A DNA stretch of 64,000 nt from Paenibacillus sp. ACRRY (GTDB lineage: Bacteria; Bacillota; Bacilli; Paenibacillales; Paenibacillaceae). Numbering within the stretch: position 1 is the first letter of the stretch; every line of letters begins with the position of its first letter. The notes under the pieces were generated by a model, which did not search any database, had not been told where the DNA came from, and worked only from the letters and a program-made list of their open reading frames with translations. Positions 36,418 through 46,133 of this stretch are shown one piece after another. Where the stretch lies: assembly GCF_022346995.1 (NCBI RefSeq), contig NZ_JAKRNM010000001.1:806001-870000 (forward strand), written 5' to 3'. The translations under genes and the position numbers were made by a program.

Positions 36418-39051
36418 TTAATCAGGCTGACGAGACACCAAACGAATAAGATCAATGGTCAGTATGGGAAGTGCAATACCTGCCGGATACGCTAAATATC
36501 GTGCATGCCATTCGGGAGAGAATTTCTCTTTATATCGACGTAAACCTTCAAATCCATACCAGTATCCCCCATATCGAAATACCAGGCGTGCTAGTTTTTC
36601 TTGACGATGAGCATTCTGGTTTTCACCTACACTGGAGAGTGGGGACATCCCTAAATTAAAATAGGAATAGCCTTGTTCTTTTGCCCATTCAATCAGTCGT
36701 ACAAATAATACATCCATCGTACCGTTCGGCGTATCATTTAAATGGCGCATCAGGTCAATAGAGATAACCTGATGTTGGCTATAGGATGGAGCTAGTGTCG
36801 CAAAGGCCAGTATATGGCCCTCAGCATCACGGAGTATGGTTAAGGGTGAGCGCTGAATATAAGCTTCATTGAACCAACCTAATGAGTAGGTTTTTTCCTT
36901 ACGGCTGCCGAGCCACTCATCTGAAATCTGACACAACTCAGATAATAATTCTGAAGTATAGGGAGGGGAAAGTACTTCAAAAGTCTGCCCTTCACGTTCT
37001 GATTTGTTTAGGGCTGTTCGTAAATTTTGATTACATTTCCCCCTTAAAGTAAAGGTGTCTAGAGGTACCAAAGCTTCTTCGCCCAACTTAAAAAATTTGT
37101 ATCCATTCTCATGATATATCGATAGATATTCAGGTGTGGCCTGATAAAATACAACCGTCAATGCATAGTGATGTGCGTAGTTCTGAAATTCTTGAATCGC
37201 AGCACCAACAAAATCCTTATTTCCCACCGGATCACCAAGTACGATTAGTTTCTGACCGACTCGTGAGTAGGGAATCAAAATCTGGTCATTTTGCGCCCAG
37301 TAAAAATTTTTGTCTCCTAGGTATAAAAGATGCGTGAGCAGATTACCGTCTTCTGCAGCGACAAATTGAGTTAGTTTCTCAAAATCTTCTTGACCAGGAC
37401 GATTTCCTGGGTAGCGAGATGGACGTAATGTTAAAACGAATGCTATAACAAGCAAAGCTCCCATTAAGACACTAAGTGCTGTCAGTGCATAATTATGGGG
37501 ACGTACAACCCATTGCTGCACACTTGTGGGCAGATGTTGTACGATAGCTGGATGCATATTAGAACCAACAATGTAATATGATAACGACAGGATTAGAGCC
37601 AGGAATACTCCAACGCAGATGCTTCTTCCTGAAACACGGACACTCTCTCGGTTAAAACGTGTAGGGGATATCCATAGAATGAATGCTACGGTTAATAAAA
37701 TGAGAGCCTCTTCGTAGTCAAACCCTTTAGTGAACGTAAAGACAGCCCCTGCTAATAACAATACACCTGTCCATAGGTAAGCACGGCGAATTCGCAAGGA
37801 TATTCCACGTGATATCGCAATAAGCATGATACCAATAATAACGGACAAATGTTCTGATAAGCGCATAATTGGTAATGATAACAGATGCTCCATGAAGCGT
37901 AATCGATCAATGAGACCCGGTGAGGCTGCAGAGATGAGCAGTAAGACACCACTAGCGAATACTAATTTGCCAAGCAACCATGCCCCTAAATCACTAAGTA
38001 ATCCAAATCTGGATGGCCAACTCCAAAATCTGATCCATGTATTACGTGTAATATTCACACAGGTCAATATGATTTTGCGCCATTGTTTACGACTTGGACA
38101 TAACTCAAGCCCAGCCAATACAAGACCAATAAACCAAGGAATTACAAAGTAAAACATCCGAAACAAAAACAAAATTGTTAGTGCTCGCGAGGATTCAACA
38201 CCTAATGTTTGTAATCCAAGTAATGCGATTAGATCAAAGGCACCAATTCCCCCCGGAGCCATACTAATAATTCCCGCTATAGCTGCTACCACATATACAC
38301 CGAAAACCGGAGCGAATGGTAGATGATATAAATCATAAAAGACGAACAGCCAAAACAATGTTCCTGCACACGCCCATTCTAAAACAGATGAACCCAGCGA
38401 AGCGATAACCACTTTCCAGGGTAATTTACCATTGCCTCCTTTATTAAACCATTTAGCGAATAGGGAGGAGCGTTGCATAAGCAAGAAGAGCGGTAAGTAT
38501 AAAGCAACTCCCCACACACCGTAACGGAGCCATGAATGTTTCTCAAACACAGGTTCCACTGGCAAGATACCAATAAGTGCAAGACAACCAAGTAAGGATA
38601 GACCAACTAATAAGATCGGCGATAGAAAAAGTACAGCAGCACCCATCGTTTTCATTGGAATACCACTTTTCTTATAGAGAAATGTACGTAAACCAACACC
38701 GGTGAGACCCGCGAATCCAACCATATTGTTAAAAGTATTGGCAATCCATGCGTACCGAAATGTGGCTAGCCAGTGAATATCTAGCTTGAATTGTTTACGA
38801 ATTAAAAAATCATACGTGCTCATGACTGATACAGCTACAAAAGAAGCAAAGATCAATTGAAACAATACATGTAGAGGCTTCATATGTAGTTCATAAAAAA
38901 TGTTTGCTAGATTAATACTTTGGACCTCATGCCTCCCATATATAAAGATCAGGACTAGGATAGCTAAAGGGATCAGTGCTCGAATTGTTTTGGAACGAAA
39001 GCATGCACTTAGGAACTGGAACAATTTTAGGTTTTGAAGCAAGTCTTTCAT
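36418..39051 (-). CDS. mprF: Phosphatidylglycerol lysyltransferase / flippase MprF
   Basis: Adds lysine (or another amino acid) from aminoacyl-tRNA to phosphatidylglycerol and flips the product to the outer leaflet, lowering negative surface charge and giving resistance to cationic antimicrobial peptides. 877 residues from ATG 39051 (AAAGGTGGAG upstream; an upstream in-frame TTG at 39084 is less likely). The N-terminal ~530 residues have 12-14 helices (flippase and lateral part), with SMAPGGIGAFDLIALLGLQ near 260. The cytoplasmic synthase domain (~560-870) has typical segments GDPVGNKDFVGAA, FYQATPEYL and NLGMSPLSSVGE. No separate lysX-type synthetase domain is present. Confidence 0.92.
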   Translation of the reverse strand: MKDLLQNLKLFQFLSACFRSKTIRALIPLAILVLIFIYGRHEVQSINLANIFYELHMKPLHVLFQLIFASFVAVSVMSTYDFLIRKQFKLDIHWLATFRYAWIANTFNNMVGFAGLTGVGLRTFLYKKSGIPMKTMGAAVLFLSPILLVGLSLLGCLALIGILPVEPVFEKHSWLRYGVWGVALYLPLFLLMQRSSLFAKWFNKGGNGKLPWKVVIASLGSSVLEWACAGTLFWLFVFYDLYHLPFAPVFGVYVVAAIAGIISMAPGGIGAFDLIALLGLQTLGVESSRALTILFLFRMFYFVIPWFIGLVLAGLELCPSRKQWRKIILTCVNITRNTWIRFWSWPSRFGLLSDLGAWLLGKLVFASGVLLLISAASPGLIDRLRFMEHLLSLPIMRLSEHLSVIIGIMLIAISRGISLRIRRAYLWTGVLLLAGAVFTFTKGFDYEEALILLTVAFILWISPTRFNRESVRVSGRSICVGVFLALILSLSYYIVGSNMHPAIVQHLPTSVQQWVVRPHNYALTALSVLMGALLVIAFVLTLRPSRYPGNRPGQEDFEKLTQFVAAEDGNLLTHLLYLGDKNFYWAQNDQILIPYSRVGQKLIVLGDPVGNKDFVGAAIQEFQNYAHHYALTVVFYQATPEYLSIYHENGYKFFKLGEEALVPLDTFTLRGKCNQNLRTALNKSEREGQTFEVLSPPYTSELLSELCQISDEWLGSRKEKTYSLGWFNEAYIQRSPLTILRDAEGHILAFATLAPSYSQHQVISIDLMRHLNDTPNGTMDVLFVRLIEWAKEQGYSYFNLGMSPLSSVGENQNAHRQEKLARLVFRYGGYWYGFEGLRRYKEKFSPEWHARYLAYPAGIALPILTIDLIRLVSRQPD

Positions 39052-39136
39052 TGTGTCGTCGACTCCACCTTTAAGCAAATTCAATCGGGAATATTTATAA
39101 AAATATTATTTGAGTATGTTGCCGATTGAACAAATC

Positions 39137-39189
39137 ATAATAAAAAATACTAAGGAATTCATGGGTATAATTCTAAAGAAAATCTGAAG
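39137..39189 (-). promoter_or_regulatory. mprF promoter with tandem response-regulator boxes
   Basis: -10 complement ATAATA (39137-39142), then TCTAAAG (39172-39178) and TCTGAAG (39183-39189), 11 bases apart. The first heptamer lies 35 bases from the -10 start, identical to dedA. The surrounding bases are also alike (AAGGAATTCATG here, GAGGAATTAATG there). The 39190-39510 gap beyond holds no intact gene; one ~40-codon open stretch (39350-39470) ends in TGIDRHPRLAKP without a convincing start. Confidence 0.65.
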
Positions 39190-39510
39190 AAATTCCTCCA
39201 AAGTCCTTTTTTTAACGTATCAAATAGAATTGTTAGAAAACAATAAGGTCTATTCTAAAATTTTATGAAGTGGATGTTCAAGCGATCAACTCCTAAACGA
39301 ATTGATCAACGTATCCGTATTAGAGATAAACTCCGAAAAACGTGATAGGTTTCCTGTCATGGGATTCTGAATATGGAGTGGAGTTTGACTCGAAAAGGAA
39401 CAGAATAAGCAATGCAGCTACCGGAATTGACCGGCATCCTAGACTTGCCAAACCTTGAATGATAGCATTTACAACATGAAGCATATTTTTACTTTGGGAG
39501 GCGTTGGCAA

Positions 39511-39825
39511 ATGGCTATCACTGAATATAATCCGGAAACGTATGATGAAATGATTAAGGAAGGTTTCACCATTGTTGATTTCTACGGAGAACGATGCGGT
39601 CCATGTGATTACTTGTCCAATGTATTGGATGAGTTGGTGTATGAACTACCATTTCTCGATATTATTAAAGTAAATACAACCGTTGAACATGAGATCGCCG
39701 AGAAACATAATATTCGTGGGGTCCCTGTGATTTATTTTTATAAGGATGGCGAATTGGTCAAAGATCATGTGGGTAGCATGGGTTTGGCTCAAATTAAAGA
39801 GCTGATCAGCGAGATTATGTATTAA
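39511..39825 (+). CDS. Thioredoxin-like protein
   Basis: 104 residues, ATG 39511 after GGGAGG. It has the redox site Cys-Gly-Pro-Cys in GERCGPCDYL (Cys29/Cys32) and cis-Pro in RGVPVIYF (~71). The usual Trp before the active site (WCGPC) is Arg here, a common change in Trx-like proteins with special partners. No signal peptide, so cytoplasmic. It stands ahead of a trigger-factor-like gene (196-base gap). Confidence 0.85.
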   Translation: MAITEYNPETYDEMIKEGFTIVDFYGERCGPCDYLSNVLDELVYELPFLDIIKVNTTVEHEIAEKHNIRGVPVIYFYKDGELVKDHVGSMGLAQIKELISEIMY

Positions 39826-40021
39826 AAAGTCAATACGCCGTTGAAATTTAGGTCAACCCCTAATTCCAATGGCTTATTTTTTATAATTCAATATGAAACA
39901 AAGAGTCTCCATTTAACAACATTGACAGATTGGATAGAAATGCAAAATTGAGAAGTTAGCATTATGAGAAAACATCACATAAATTGCAATTCAATTCATA
40001 ATAATGAAGGAGAATGATTAA

Positions 40022-40942
40022 ATGCTAAAGTCTACGTTAATTAAGCTAGCAAATTATAAAGATATGGAAATTACCGATGATATGCGTGGAGAACCGTTGA
40101 ACGAGAATGAAATAGAGGGTTTTCTTGATAAACTTGCCAAAAGGAATGTTGTAACTACAGATGTTGAGAAGATCGAGAGTGGCGATTTTGCAGTACTGAA
40201 TCTCAAAGCAGATCAGGAAAGATTCAATAGAAAAAATCTAAAATTAACGGTAGGGTTAGGGATGTTTAATTCCGAACTTGAAACTCAAGTGATTGGGATG
40301 AGCAGAGGTGAGGTTAAAACTCTTAATGTTCATGGGCATGATGTTTTGGTTGATGTACAAAGTGTACAGAGAAGGAGCCTTGCTGAAGTATCCAACGAAA
40401 TTATTCTATCGCTAAATATAAAAGGCGTAACAACAGTCAGTGAATATAAGGCACACTTAATAAATAAGGATTTGAAAGAAAAAAGAACAAGTGCTATATG
40501 TCAGAACATCGTGGACTTTGTGATCAATAACAGTGAATTTGCGATTTCTGAGGAAGACATTTCGTACCTTTATCAACTACAATTGAATGCTTACGATCTT
40601 TTTTCCCGACGGGAAAACGTACCCTTGGAGGAACTGGTCAGCCAATATTATGGAAAATCCGTAGATGAGTTCAAGGAATCCTTAATGAATGGAACCCCGA
40701 ATTCGATAAAATATATCCTTTTGTTCTTAGAATATAATAAAGAAGATCAGAACCTACAAAGCATTCAAGCACAATATGAAGAGCAAATAAAAGAGGACTC
40801 AGCGATGCATGGTATATCCATTGAGGAAGCGAAAAAATCACACCCTTATGATTTCTTTATAGTTAGCAGGTATAAAGGAATGGTGCTTGTTAAATGGTTT
40901 AATTATGCTGAAGAAAGAGTAAGAGAAGCGGAATTGGCTTAA
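40022..40942 (+). CDS. Trigger-factor-like chaperone/peptidyl-prolyl isomerase
   Basis: 306 residues, ATG 40022 behind GAAGGAG. It looks like trigger factor without the N-terminal ribosome-binding domain: a region like the FKBP-type domain (residues ~55-125; GDFAVLNLKAD, VGLGMFNSELETQVIGMSRGE) followed by an alpha-helical C-terminal arm (~130-300). Standard trigger factor is ~430 residues, so this is a short special form. Lack of the ribosome-docking GFRxGxxP loop implies it does not act on nascent chains in general; it may serve a dedicated client (inference). Confidence 0.65.
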   Translation: MLKSTLIKLANYKDMEITDDMRGEPLNENEIEGFLDKLAKRNVVTTDVEKIESGDFAVLNLKADQERFNRKNLKLTVGLGMFNSELETQVIGMSRGEVKTLNVHGHDVLVDVQSVQRRSLAEVSNEIILSLNIKGVTTVSEYKAHLINKDLKEKRTSAICQNIVDFVINNSEFAISEEDISYLYQLQLNAYDLFSRRENVPLEELVSQYYGKSVDEFKESLMNGTPNSIKYILLFLEYNKEDQNLQSIQAQYEEQIKEDSAMHGISIEEAKKSHPYDFFIVSRYKGMVLVKWFNYAEERVREAELA

Positions 40943-40984
40943 CAAAGTTTTACTGTCAAAGAAGTAACAGGTGCAAATAAATTA

Positions 40985-41022
40985 GAAGCGAAGGGATTGA
41001 AGATCATTTAAATCTCTTCGCT
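40985..41022 (+). terminator. Hairpin after the trigger-factor-like gene
   Basis: AAGCGAAG-G-GATT...AAATC-T-CTTCGCTT, 40 bases after the stop; the T-run is weak (TTGTT). Confidence 0.5.
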
Positions 41023-41337
41023 TTGTTGACCTGATTATGACGGACAGTAGCATGAAAATCCCTCTTATGAAAGTGACTTAACTCCGTAATTCTCTATAAA
41101 TGTGATTATCTATCGTGTAATTTAATTGCATTGAAATGTGTTGTTTTATTCAAGAAAAAAATGAATCGCCCCCCCTTTTTTTATCCAATATAATTTTATT
41201 TATTGAATTGTGGTACAAAGACATGCTAAATTGAGCTTAATTTTATTTAATAATCTGTACTGTCTCCAGTGTATATTAAATCATACAATTTCTAACAAAA
41301 GGTATTTTATACCGAGTGCTCTTAATCAATACTGTAA

Positions 41338-41353
41338 TTGACTCAATAGTCAA
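41338..41353. promoter_or_regulatory. Inverted repeat upstream of the LytTR regulator gene
   Basis: TTGACT-CAAT-AGTCAA, a perfect 6-bp dyad ~60 bases before the regulator start. A possible promoter (TTGAAT-18-TAAATT) lies near 41204-41233. The rest of 41023-41413 has no gene and no pheromone-like small ORF that I could find. Confidence 0.35.
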
Positions 41354-41413
41354 ATTGAATGATGGAGCAGGCAAATGTTGATTATTACAGTGTATGGGGG
41401 AGGGCATTTCTTG

Positions 41414-42157
41414 ATGAATCAACAATTGGACGTGTTGTTAGTGGATGACGAGCGAATAAGTCTGGATATTCTTCAGGCCTCTCTAAAAGTCTTTAACTAT
41501 GTTAACGTGGTTGGTGAAGTTACCAATGGTAATGATGTAATCAAGTTTCTGCAACAATACGAAATTGATGTCATATTCCTTGATATTATGATGCAAGATA
41601 TCAATGGATTTGAACTGGCCGAGCACATACAGTCAATATACCCGAATATGTTGTTAATATTTCTAACTGGTAATGTTGATTTTGCGTTAGGGGGATATGA
41701 GTATAGACCTGTCGATTTTCTAATAAAACCTGTGCCATTATTACGACTCGAACGGGCATTATCCAAGGTAAGGGAATTGAAATATAGTTCCAAAGAGCGA
41801 AAAGCGTCTCAGATTGGCATTCATGTCGAAGGTGGGATGGAAATTATTAATGTTCCTGATATCACATATATAGAAAAAAGCGGACGTAAAGTATATATCT
41901 GTTGTGAAGGAGGGAAAAAAATTCATTCAAGCGACTCTTTACAGAAATTGGAGTCTGTATTTTCTGAATACAATTTTTTTCGATCACATCAATCTTTTTT
42001 AGTTCCGTTAGAGCGAATCGAGAGCATTCATATCGATGAATTCAAGAGGTCCTATAGACTTAGGCTGAAAAACGTAAAAGAGATTCTTCCCCTAAGTAGG
42101 GACAAGCATAGTGAATTGAAAAAATGCCTCTCACGAAAAGGAATGAAGTTCCATTGA
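41414..42157 (+). CDS. LytTR-family response regulator
   Basis: 247 residues from ATG 41414 (GGGGGAGGG upstream; the TTG at 41411 is also possible). The receiver domain (1-120) has DDE at ~10-12, the phospho-acceptor Asp in VIFLDIMMQDINGFEL and Lys in FLIKPVP. The C-terminal LytTR domain (~145-245) includes DITYIEKSGRKVYI and FFRSHQSFLVPLERI. AgrA/ComE-type regulators of this class control bacteriocin, virulence or competence genes. It is coupled to the following sensor gene by a TTGA overlap. Confidence 0.88.
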   Translation: MNQQLDVLLVDDERISLDILQASLKVFNYVNVVGEVTNGNDVIKFLQQYEIDVIFLDIMMQDINGFELAEHIQSIYPNMLLIFLTGNVDFALGGYEYRPVDFLIKPVPLLRLERALSKVRELKYSSKERKASQIGIHVEGGMEIINVPDITYIEKSGRKVYICCEGGKKIHSSDSLQKLESVFSEYNFFRSHQSFLVPLERIESIHIDEFKRSYRLRLKNVKEILPLSRDKHSELKKCLSRKGMKFH

Positions 42158-43446
42158 AAAATGAACATTTTTATATTTTCCAATTTTGTTCAATCTTTGG
42201 TCCACTCATATTAGGACTCTCCTTGATTGGGCAAAACCCAAAAAAGGTATGGAGAGAGGTATGTTTTGCAGTAGTGATCATGGCTATTATTGCCTGGGGA
42301 TTGAGCAGTGTTGTCAGTTACACCCATTATCTTTTCGTTATCCTTTTACTGTGGGTTCCCTTATTAAAGAAAGTACTGAAAATATCATATGCATTCACTG
42401 TGATTGCGGTTCTGCTCACTTTCGTGTTATTCATGTTTCAGATCATGATTAGTCAAACTCTACCTCATTATAACAGTATAAATTCAACCGAGTATAAACT
42501 ATACGTAAATCTGATATTAGCATTACTATCTTCTGTGCTTTCATTCATTGTACATTCGACCCAACTTACGATCTTCCCACAAAATATTGAAATGTATGCT
42601 ATTGCTGAAAAAAGTCAAAAAAAGAATTTTAAATATTATTTAGTTCTTATGATGATTGTGTTAAGCATTTTATTGGTTTGGATTGGATTTCTCATTGAAA
42701 ATTCAAGTATATATACTCTTTCGCACCAAGTTTATTTCGCGTCATTTACCTTTATCTTATTTATCATTTTTGTTTCTTTCATGAGACGATTGTCCATTGA
42801 TGCAATGGAACGTATTGAAGCCATTCTGGATAAGCAATATCAAACAGAATTGCTCGGTTTTATGCATATTATCCGCTCGCAGCGTCATGATTTCAATTTT
42901 CACCTCCAAGCTATTTATGGCATGTTAGAGAACAAAAACTATTCGGATTGCAGTGATTATGTAAAGACGATGGTAGAGGATGCCAGTACGATGAATGATG
43001 TATTGCCTCTGAGTCATCCAGCTGTAAGTGCATTACTGAATACGTTTAGTGAAATGGCCTCGCTAAAGGGTATTAAACTGGAGTTTATGATCTATTATAA
43101 TCTGGAACAAATGCCATGCACGGTGTATGAAACCAATAAGGTTATTGGAAACTTGATTCAAAATGCCATAGATGAAGTGGAGCAGCACCCCGATCGTCCA
43201 TCTTGGATCAAGGTAATGATCTTAAAGCGTAGTAATAACAATGTAATTAAAGTATCCAATAGCATTCAAAATAATATGGACAGTTATAAAAACATGTTCA
43301 ACCCCGGGTATTCTACGAAAGAATCGCATGAAGGAATCGGACTGACTACCGTGCAGAGAATCGTATCTAAATATAACGGAACTATATATCCTGAATTTGA
43401 AGGAGACATCATCCACTTTATTGTGAAAATACCTTTCAAGTATTAA
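42154..43446 (+). CDS. GHKL sensor histidine kinase (AgrC/NatK-like)
   Basis: 430 residues from TTG 42154, whose last bases form the regulator's TGA stop (an ATG at 42124 is in frame but lies within the regulator gene). Six to seven membrane helices occupy residues ~5-215. The cytoplasmic kinase has an SQRHDFNFHLQ H-box, NLIQNAIDEVE as N box and GIGLTTVQRIVSKYNG as G box. The usual GHKL context is peptide signal sensing. No signal peptide gene is seen next to it. Confidence 0.85.
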   Translation: MKNEHFYIFQFCSIFGPLILGLSLIGQNPKKVWREVCFAVVIMAIIAWGLSSVVSYTHYLFVILLLWVPLLKKVLKISYAFTVIAVLLTFVLFMFQIMISQTLPHYNSINSTEYKLYVNLILALLSSVLSFIVHSTQLTIFPQNIEMYAIAEKSQKKNFKYYLVLMMIVLSILLVWIGFLIENSSIYTLSHQVYFASFTFILFIIFVSFMRRLSIDAMERIEAILDKQYQTELLGFMHIIRSQRHDFNFHLQAIYGMLENKNYSDCSDYVKTMVEDASTMNDVLPLSHPAVSALLNTFSEMASLKGIKLEFMIYYNLEQMPCTVYETNKVIGNLIQNAIDEVEQHPDRPSWIKVMILKRSNNNVIKVSNSIQNNMDSYKNMFNPGYSTKESHEGIGLTTVQRIVSKYNGTIYPEFEGDIIHFIVKIPFKY

Positions 43447-43512
43447 TAAATTAGAAACGATCAATGATTGTAGTCATGAGTTAAATCCATATGAATTTAT
43501 TTTAAAGGAGAG

Positions 43513-43538
43513 GCTGCTGTTTAGTATAGCGGCTTTTT
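43513..43538 (+). terminator. Terminator after the GHKL kinase
   Basis: GCTGCT-TGTTTAGTAT-type loop-AGCGGC followed by T5, 67 bases after the stop. The remaining 43539-43737 contains no gene. Confidence 0.6.
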
Positions 43539-43737
43539 GTATTTTAGTTACATCAAGGAAGGACAAACTTTACTCGGATATGCAGGGCTCGATAGAATTG
43601 TCTAAGTTTAAGTTAATATTATTCATTCATCTATGGATAAGTCCAAAGTAGAATGAAAAATGATAACGTGAGAGACACACAGTTAGTTGAACGATGGCTT
43701 GTTGAAACCAAATATTGCAGAATAGAGGGTATAGATC

Positions 43738-46053
43738 ATGAAACAAAAAAAAATCTGGTTCAATCGTCCTGCTGACAAATGGGAAGAAGCGTTTCCTATA
43801 GGGAATGGGACGCTTGGCGGCATGGTTTTTGGTAAGAACCACATCGAGAGGGTACAACTAAACGAAGACAGTCTGTGGTACGGTGGTCCAATGGAACGAG
43901 ACAACCCTCATGCTCTTGAACATTTGGATGAGATTAGAGACCTTGTTTTCAAAGGAGAAATAAGACGGGCAGAAGAGCTCGCATCTATTGCTTTGGTCGG
44001 AGTGCCTGATGGACAGCGACACTATGAGCCTTTAGGTGATTTTTACATACAAATGGATCATGTAGAGAAAGAGTTGAGGGATTACCATAGGCATCTCGAT
44101 CTTAGTCAAGGGACTGTACATGTTGGGTATGTTGCGGATCAAGTTATGTATCAGCGTGAATATTTTTCGAGTTTTCCGGACCAGGTGCTTGTGGTTCATC
44201 TGAACTCTAGTATACCTGGAAAACTATCATTCTCAACCTTGTTTGGGAGGGGGACGGTTCTCGAACCCACACCATGGTCTGATATCCTCAAACATCCCGT
44301 CGGTTTCCAAGCCTATCTGGATCGAATCGAAAGCCGGGGTTCAGATACTGTGATTATCCGCGGAAGAAGTGGTGGAGAGGGAGGCATACGATTCTGTTGC
44401 GCAATTCGAATCGTATCAGAGGAAGGACAGCTTCATTATGCAAGTGGACAACTTTCTTTGAAACACGGCACTTCAGCTACCATTTTGATTTCGGCTTGCT
44501 CAGATTTTCGAGTTCCAGTGGAACAAATGGAAGACGAATGTATCCGAAGAGTCGATTTGGCCTCAGCCAAGACGTATCATGATCTTTTGACCAATCATGT
44601 GAGCGACTATGATTCTCTGATGAATCGGGTAGAACTTAATTTGCAAGGGGAGGAAAATGATAGCCTGTATTCTGCACTCCCCACCGATCAAAGGCTGGAA
44701 CGGCTGAAATCCGGGAAAGCTGATCCCGAGCTTATTAGCTTGTACTTTCAATTCGGTCGTTATCTACTTATTTCAAGTAGTCGGGTGGGTTCATTACCAG
44801 CTAATCTTCAAGGTATCTGGAATAAAGACATGCTTCCAATTTGGGACAGCAAGTATACGATCAACATTAATACCCAGATGAACTACTGGCCAGCCGAAAG
44901 TTGTAACCTTGCTGAATGTCACGTTCCGTTATTTGAATTTATAGAACGGCTACGAGTTCGAGGTCGGGAGACTGCGCAAATGATGTATGGGTGCAGAGGG
45001 TTCGTCGCTCATCATAATTCAGATATTTGGGCAGATTCTGCCCCGCAGGATGTATGTATTACTTCGACTTTTTGGACGATGGGAGGAGCATGGCTTTCAT
45101 TACATTTGTGGGACCACTATGAGTACACCAGGGATATTGATTTTCTTAAAAAGGCATACAGTACAATGAAAGAGGCAGCCTTGTTTCTCTTGGACTATTT
45201 GGTGGAAGACCCCTCTGGAAACTGGGTAGTATGCCCTTCGTCCTCACCTGAAAATCGTTATACACTGCCTAATGGAGAATCCGGAGCTTTATGTTACGGT
45301 GCTTCAATGGATAGTCAGATTATCAGGGAGCTTTTTATGCGATGTATTGAAAGTACGCATATATTGCAAGAGGATCAGGAGTTTGAGGAAGAGCTACGCC
45401 ACGCTTTGACGAGAATCCCAGTGCTAAAGATTGGGAAACATGGTCAGATTCAGGAGTGGAGTATCGACTATAATGAGCTGGAGCCTGGGCATAGGCATAT
45501 ATCCCATTTATTTGCACTCCATCCTGGAACACAAATTACGTTGGAAGCAACCCCAGATTTGGCTAAAGCAGCCCGAGTCACATTGGATAGAAGGTTGCAA
45601 TATGGAGGAGGACACACTGGGTGGAGTAGGGCATGGATCTTAAACATGTGGGCCAGGTTGGAGGAACCGGAGCTTGCTTACAACAATATTATTGAACTTC
45701 TGCGTTCCTCTACACTACCGAATCTTTTTTGTGATCATCCTCCATTTCAAATTGATGGAAACCTAGGGGGAACGGCGGGGATCGCTGAAATGCTTCTCCA
45801 CAGCCATGGTGGAGAAATTCGCTTGCTTCCTGCATTGCCAGCAGCTTGGTCTAAAGGGGTTGTTCGTGGCCTTAGAGCACGTGGGGGATTCGAAGTAGAT
45901 ATGGAGTGGAGACAAGGGCAACTTCAGCATGCAGGCATTCGGTCTGTGGAGATAGCAAAAGTCACGGTATCCTATCAGGACCAAAAAGTAGGTTTATCTT
46001 TTCCGGAACCCGAATCGTATATCTCATTAATGGAAAATGGACACCTTAAGTAA
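43738..46053 (+). CDS. Glycoside hydrolase family 95 (alpha-L-fucosidase type), copy 2
   Basis: 771 residues, ATG 43738 after AGAGGGT. Same family as the enzyme at 11831 but clearly diverged (for example it carries a longer insert after FSTLFGRGT). Predicted catalytic residues: Asn376 and Asn378 (ININTQMNYW), Glu573 (IQEWSIDY) and Asp673 (FQIDGNLGGTAG). No signal peptide, so cytoplasmic. It is monocistronic and 26 kb from the fucoside importer; the two enzymes may differ in linkage preference (inference). Confidence 0.88.
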   Translation: MKQKKIWFNRPADKWEEAFPIGNGTLGGMVFGKNHIERVQLNEDSLWYGGPMERDNPHALEHLDEIRDLVFKGEIRRAEELASIALVGVPDGQRHYEPLGDFYIQMDHVEKELRDYHRHLDLSQGTVHVGYVADQVMYQREYFSSFPDQVLVVHLNSSIPGKLSFSTLFGRGTVLEPTPWSDILKHPVGFQAYLDRIESRGSDTVIIRGRSGGEGGIRFCCAIRIVSEEGQLHYASGQLSLKHGTSATILISACSDFRVPVEQMEDECIRRVDLASAKTYHDLLTNHVSDYDSLMNRVELNLQGEENDSLYSALPTDQRLERLKSGKADPELISLYFQFGRYLLISSSRVGSLPANLQGIWNKDMLPIWDSKYTININTQMNYWPAESCNLAECHVPLFEFIERLRVRGRETAQMMYGCRGFVAHHNSDIWADSAPQDVCITSTFWTMGGAWLSLHLWDHYEYTRDIDFLKKAYSTMKEAALFLLDYLVEDPSGNWVVCPSSSPENRYTLPNGESGALCYGASMDSQIIRELFMRCIESTHILQEDQEFEEELRHALTRIPVLKIGKHGQIQEWSIDYNELEPGHRHISHLFALHPGTQITLEATPDLAKAARVTLDRRLQYGGGHTGWSRAWILNMWARLEEPELAYNNIIELLRSSTLPNLFCDHPPFQIDGNLGGTAGIAEMLLHSHGGEIRLLPALPAAWSKGVVRGLRARGGFEVDMEWRQGQLQHAGIRSVEIAKVTVSYQDQKVGLSFPEPESYISLMENGHLK

Positions 46054-46133
46054 AGGCATGGCTCAACACAATATTATGCTTCTGTTCTACTGTAGTAGAA
46101 TGTTAATATCTAATGTTTGTGTAGGTTTTATAG

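Noticed and set aside
41023..41413. Search for an Agr-like pheromone gene before the LytTR/GHKL pair
   Set aside because: No short ORF with ribosome binding site and plausible pheromone sequence was found, and no AgrB-like gene.
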